NCBI RefSeq assembly: GCF_026262505.1
Contig: NC_067205.1
Location: 12,586,001 to 12,650,000, forward strand
Length of the DNA: 64,000 bases
Source: Trichomonas vaginalis G3
Lineage: Eukaryota; Parabasalia; Trichomonadida; Trichomonadidae
Direction: 5' to 3'
Shown piece after piece: positions 61,286 to 64,000 of this stretch. The notes under the pieces are model-generated. The model was not told the DNA's origin. It searched no databases and worked only from the letters and a program-made list of their open reading frames with translations. Numbering within the stretch: the first letter of the stretch is position 1; every line of letters starts with the position of its first letter. The position numbers and the translations under genes were made by a program.

Positions 61286-61607
61286 AAAAATATTGCAACT
61301 CCTCCCATTGCTGTGCTTCACATAACAACTCATAATCTTCTGACTCACTTTCTTCTTCATATAGGTCAAAGTCACTGTCAAAATAAATGTTAGTAAGTTT
61401 TGACAAATGTAATGAAACACGTTTACCGTTTGTATCTATTGCTTGTATAAACTTTCCATTCTTCATTCCTTCATAAACGCTTAAACTAACTTTACCCTTT
61501 CTCCCTCGTATCTGATAGAATGTATTTTCACGAGGAACGAAGAACAAGTTCTTGAACTCATGACCGTTGTAGTTTGTTATCTCAATAGTTTTCGTCATTA
61601 CATCCAA
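61278..61607 (-). CDS. Small Maverick protein, relative of the terminal-repeat gene
   Basis: A 109-residue protein differing from the Maverick 1 protein at about a dozen positions (e.g. VYEGMKNGKFIQAID, LTNIYFDSDF). Both halves, basic beta-rich and acidic, are kept, which suggests the protein is under constraint. Here it lies inboard of another gene rather than directly at the end. Confidence 0.72.
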   Translation of the reverse strand: MDVMTKTIEITNYNGHEFKNLFFVPRENTFYQIRGRKGKVSLSVYEGMKNGKFIQAIDTNGKRVSLHLSKLTNIYFDSDFDLYEEESESEDYELLCEAQQWEELQYFCK

Positions 61608-61645
61608 ATAAAAATTTTCAGTAAAAATAAAACTAATGAAATATT

Positions 61646-61888
61646 TTATTCCTCACTGTCGTCTGCTTTCTCCAACTCTTCTAGCTTCTTCTTAAGTTCA
61701 GCAATGTTGTCCTCATGAAGTTTAATCTTTCTCAAAATTCCTTCTTTATCTAATGGTTGCTTTATCTTTCTAAACTGAACTCTACCATCCTTCATAGTAT
61801 GAACGTAAAAACCTTCTGGAACCGCTCCTGATTTAATGTATTCTACCAAGAACTTTTGTTTCATTGCTTCAGTGACTTTAGTCGTCAT
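61646..61888 (-). CDS. Small Maverick protein with C-terminal coiled coil
   Basis: An 80-residue whole-looking frame. The N-terminal half has F-Y-V-H-T-M-K-D-G-R-V-Q-F-R-K. The C-terminal half (ILRKIKLHEDNIAELKKKLE) is a leucine heptad coil ending in acids. The Maverick 1 copy is broken. AAAAATAACGTTATTTTT, a perfect palindrome, lies between it and the next gene. Confidence 0.68.
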   Translation of the reverse strand: MTTKVTEAMKQKFLVEYIKSGAVPEGFYVHTMKDGRVQFRKIKQPLDKEGILRKIKLHEDNIAELKKKLEELEKADDSEE

Positions 61889-61914
61889 TTTACTCTAAAT
61901 AAAATGTTCAAATA

Positions 61915-61933
61915 AAATAAAAATAACGTTATT
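61915..61933. promoter_or_regulatory. AACGTT-centred palindrome at a Maverick gene border
   Basis: AAAAATAACGTTATTTTT is a perfect inverted repeat between two genes of one strand. Variants (AAAATAAACGTT; AAAACTAACGTTATTTTT) sit at about 37,803, 38,578, 39,063, 47,990, 61,208 and 62,409, almost all at gene borders. Either a transcription start or end signal of the element; this is inferred from position only. Confidence 0.5.
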
Positions 61934-61936
61934 TTT

Positions 61937-62395
61937 TCAGTAAGGAAACGCAGGAGTTTTACGATTTATTTGAGGCGTAGGTTCTGGTTTAAATGTTGGA
62001 GTCGGTTTAGGAGTTGACTTTTGAACAGGAGTTTGTACTTCCATAGGTTCAGGAGTCATTGAAGGTGTTGTTTGTGAAGGCGTTGGTTTTGGCGAAGGTG
62101 TTGGAGTTTGTTTAACTTCAACTACTTCAGTATTATTTACAACATTTGCTTTATTTCTTTTCAACATCATAACTGCTCCTGCTGTAGCTAGCAAACCTAG
62201 TGGGAGACCATATCTTATATAAGGACTTGACCAAATGCTATTTTTGACAGGAGCTGGTGGAACACCTAACCTTGGTGAGACTGCTCTTTGCCATTGTGCA
62301 GCTCGTAAGAAATATTCAATAGGTGCTCCATAATCGTTTGGTAAAGTTTGTTTCACAGATGGTGAAGGTTCACGAGAGCTTGATGAAGAACTCAT
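61937..62395 (-). CDS. Maverick membrane protein with Pro/Thr-rich tail
   Basis: A 152-residue whole-looking frame. It has a Ser-rich N-terminus (MSSSSSSREPSPS), one membrane segment at about 60-80 (R-Y-G-L-P-L-G-L-L-A-T-A-G-A-V-M-M-L) followed by basic K-R-N-K, then a tail of about 65 residues made of T-P-x-P-K-P-T-P-type repeats. The tail could span or decorate a particle surface. Same order, directly after the capsid-like gene, in both Mavericks. Confidence 0.7.
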   Translation of the reverse strand: MSSSSSSREPSPSVKQTLPNDYGAPIEYFLRAAQWQRAVSPRLGVPPAPVKNSIWSSPYIRYGLPLGLLATAGAVMMLKRNKANVVNNTEVVEVKQTPTPSPKPTPSQTTPSMTPEPMEVQTPVQKSTPKPTPTFKPEPTPQINRKTPAFPY

Positions 62396-62425
62396 TTATA
62401 AGCTTTAAAAATAAACGTTCATCCT

Positions 62426-63999
62426 TTATTCCTCACCGTCGTCCGTAGCTAAGTTATAGTCATCTAATCTTATTATTGGGATTCCATTAGCACGCACCTG
62501 AATGGCAAAGCAACAATCCCTCATAAATCCAATAAGTGGCTTTGGTACGTTTTCAGTTGCTAGTTCAATAGGTCCTTTAACAGACAATTTGTATGTTATT
62601 GGAGCAGTAGATGTTTGACCTTGCTGGAAGCAAAAGTCCACTTCTGTTGGAAAACCACATAAGAAATGTGTGTTGTCATAGCTATCCCATTTATGTTCCA
62701 CACTACCATCATCCACCAATGACCTCATAACATCTTCATTAAATCCTATCATATCATTGTTTGTATTGCAAGCGTTCGCAACCATTTCATAAAATACAGG
62801 TCCATATGATTTTTCAGGTTCTGCAGGCATATTTCCATAAGCTCCCATGGAAAGCTGAAGATATTTAAACTTAGGGTTCTCAAAATTAACATAATAGTTG
62901 TCTTTCTTTCTAAATAGTGCCCAAATACTTTTAACATTAATAGGCGTATAAGCTGCTGTAAATGGTGCACTTGAACTATCTGTATTCTTTGAGAATGAAC
63001 CGTCCATAGGAATCCAATCCATAACTTTAACAGGAAAACATAAAGCCTCGTTTGTATAATGTTCTACAAGTTCTGTATAAATGTTAGGGTCTAAAGAAAT
63101 GACTTTGGATTAATGAAACATTCATTAAAATCCATCTTTGTTCGAAATAGTTGCTGGGTTACAGTTGTAATAGTAACTGTTCCACTAGCTTCTACTGCCT
63201 TCGTTATCATAGTGAATGGTTCATTCCATGGAACAAATTTATTTGTCGGTGGATTTGAATCTGAAGCAAATGCAACTTTAAGAGTTGGATTGAAAGCAAT
63301 GATATCATTTACAGATATAGATGTGCATTGTAAGGCGTCGCTACTGAACTTTACTTTAAGCTGAATGTTTCCTGCAAAAGCTGGAATAAATCGAATAGCT
63401 TCTAATGGAAGGAATCTTCTAACAGGAATTCTTAAACGAAGCTTAAAATCAAATGATTTTCCTGCTGTAATTGGACCACTAACAATTTGTCCTGTTCTGC
63501 ATGTTCCCGAATGACTCCATACATCTTCATGTCGAGTCTTTGAGAAAACATCTACTTTCTTTATTTGTTCGGTAGTTTGTGAGTTTGAAGTTATATATGC
63601 TTCTTCTCTTGCGTTGTCTTGAGAATATACGATACGACCATTTGCAAGGATTTGATATCCAGCAACTGCATAGAAAGCGTCATCGAAACCAATCCAAAAT
63701 CCTGGTGGGTTTGTTTTATTGGAACCTGAACCAATTTCTTTATCTACAATAAATTGACCTTCCATTTTATACGTAATGAATGTATTGTAAAGGTCCAACA
63801 TATTTTCACCAGGAGGTGAGAGATTGAATGTTACCCATGTGTTATCTTTAGCAGTTCCAGGTTGTGATGGAATCTTTGCGTCAGAATATTTTCTATTAGT
63901 GTCACCAATTTGAACTGCATTGTCTATGATATCGAAATATGAGCGAATCTGATGAATATGCTCTGCTGGAGTAAATTCGTTTAGCTGTTCGTTCTGCAT
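62426..63999 (-). pseudogene. Major-capsid-like protein of Maverick 2
   Basis: Very close copy of the 524-residue gene in Maverick 1, with its ATG at the last bases of the window. A short stretch near the C-terminus differs strongly between the copies (QVRANGIPIIRLDDYN here, QVRQSGIPIIRLDDYN in Maverick 1, with many silent changes), as if exchanged by conversion. About one break. Confidence 0.7.
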
Positions 64000-64000
64000 G

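Larger units (their letters stand above)
60496..64000. mobile_element. Maverick/Polinton 2, left part (continues beyond window)
   Basis: Begins AGTTAGTATGACTATC, like Maverick 1, with its own terminal hairpin, then 80 bases shared with Maverick 1 (TGACACTTTACAAAACCGTT and on). It carries an extra outward gene, then relatives of the left-hand genes of Maverick 1 in the same order up to the capsid-like gene. The visible part looks nearly whole (about one break). Same family as Maverick 1 but a distinct subfamily, apparently young. Confidence 0.85.

Noticed and set aside
61175-61393. 72-codon frame with INVLTNVLTNVFTN repeats
   Set aside because: A by-product of the 12-base iterated DNA motif, opposite to a better supported gene.

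Overview
The window looks like nuclear DNA of a trichomonad parabasalid (Trichomonas vaginalis, Tritrichomonas or a close relative). It is strongly AT-rich, its genes appear intronless and closely packed, and several start codons lie about 10-20 bases behind a TCA-type initiator. It carries families typical of trichomonads: DUF3447/ankyrin proteins, BspA-like leucine-rich repeats, CARMIL-like LRR proteins and Maverick (Polinton) elements. I cannot fix the species without a search.

Region 1 (1-9,150) is mostly housekeeping: the end of an ankyrin protein, a 147-bp inverted-repeat element beside a partial copy of a gene end, a TPR protein, importin-beta, a chromo-barrel-like acidic protein, a type I membrane protein and a BAR-like protein. 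Region 2 (9,163-15,577) is a 6.4-kb element with 39-bp inverted ends and a 15-bp flanking direct repeat. Its core is 21.8 tandem copies of a 250-bp unit made entirely of four consecutive hairpins. Region 3 (15,740-21,800) is a DUF3447/ankyrin gene with one frameshift, held between 1-kb inverted duplications that carry a BspA-like relic; a 597-bp element sits in the right arm. Region 4 (21,820-27,200) has a thioredoxin-fold membrane protein followed by gene relics: a PI3K-related kinase scrap, an ankyrin pseudogene whose repeats are split by AT-rich spacers, and an adenylyl cyclase scrap. Region 5 (28,174-34,072) has two paralogous surface proteins and a CARMIL-like LRR protein.

Region 6 (34,379-64,000) is a nest of mobile DNA. 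A 1.5-kb element with inverted ends is followed by a Mutator-like element. That element is split by a 20.1-kb Maverick (37,635-57,716) with 690-bp inverted repeats. The Maverick has a capsid-gene side that looks whole. It also has a primase plus SF3-helicase pair enclosed by inverted 121-bp repeat arrays, and a KilA-N gene enclosed by direct repeats. Integrase, a phage-fibre-like gene, a packaging ATPase and other right-side genes are heavily broken. A hAT element follows, interrupted by a second Maverick that runs off the right edge.

The strongest candidates for something undescribed are the four-hairpin satellite, the primase-helicase replication cassette in a Maverick with no room for a PolB gene, the tail-collar-like fibre gene, and the terminal hairpin shared by the two Mavericks, whose stem sequence differs while its loop is kept. 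All functions are read from sequence by eye; no search or alignment program was run.
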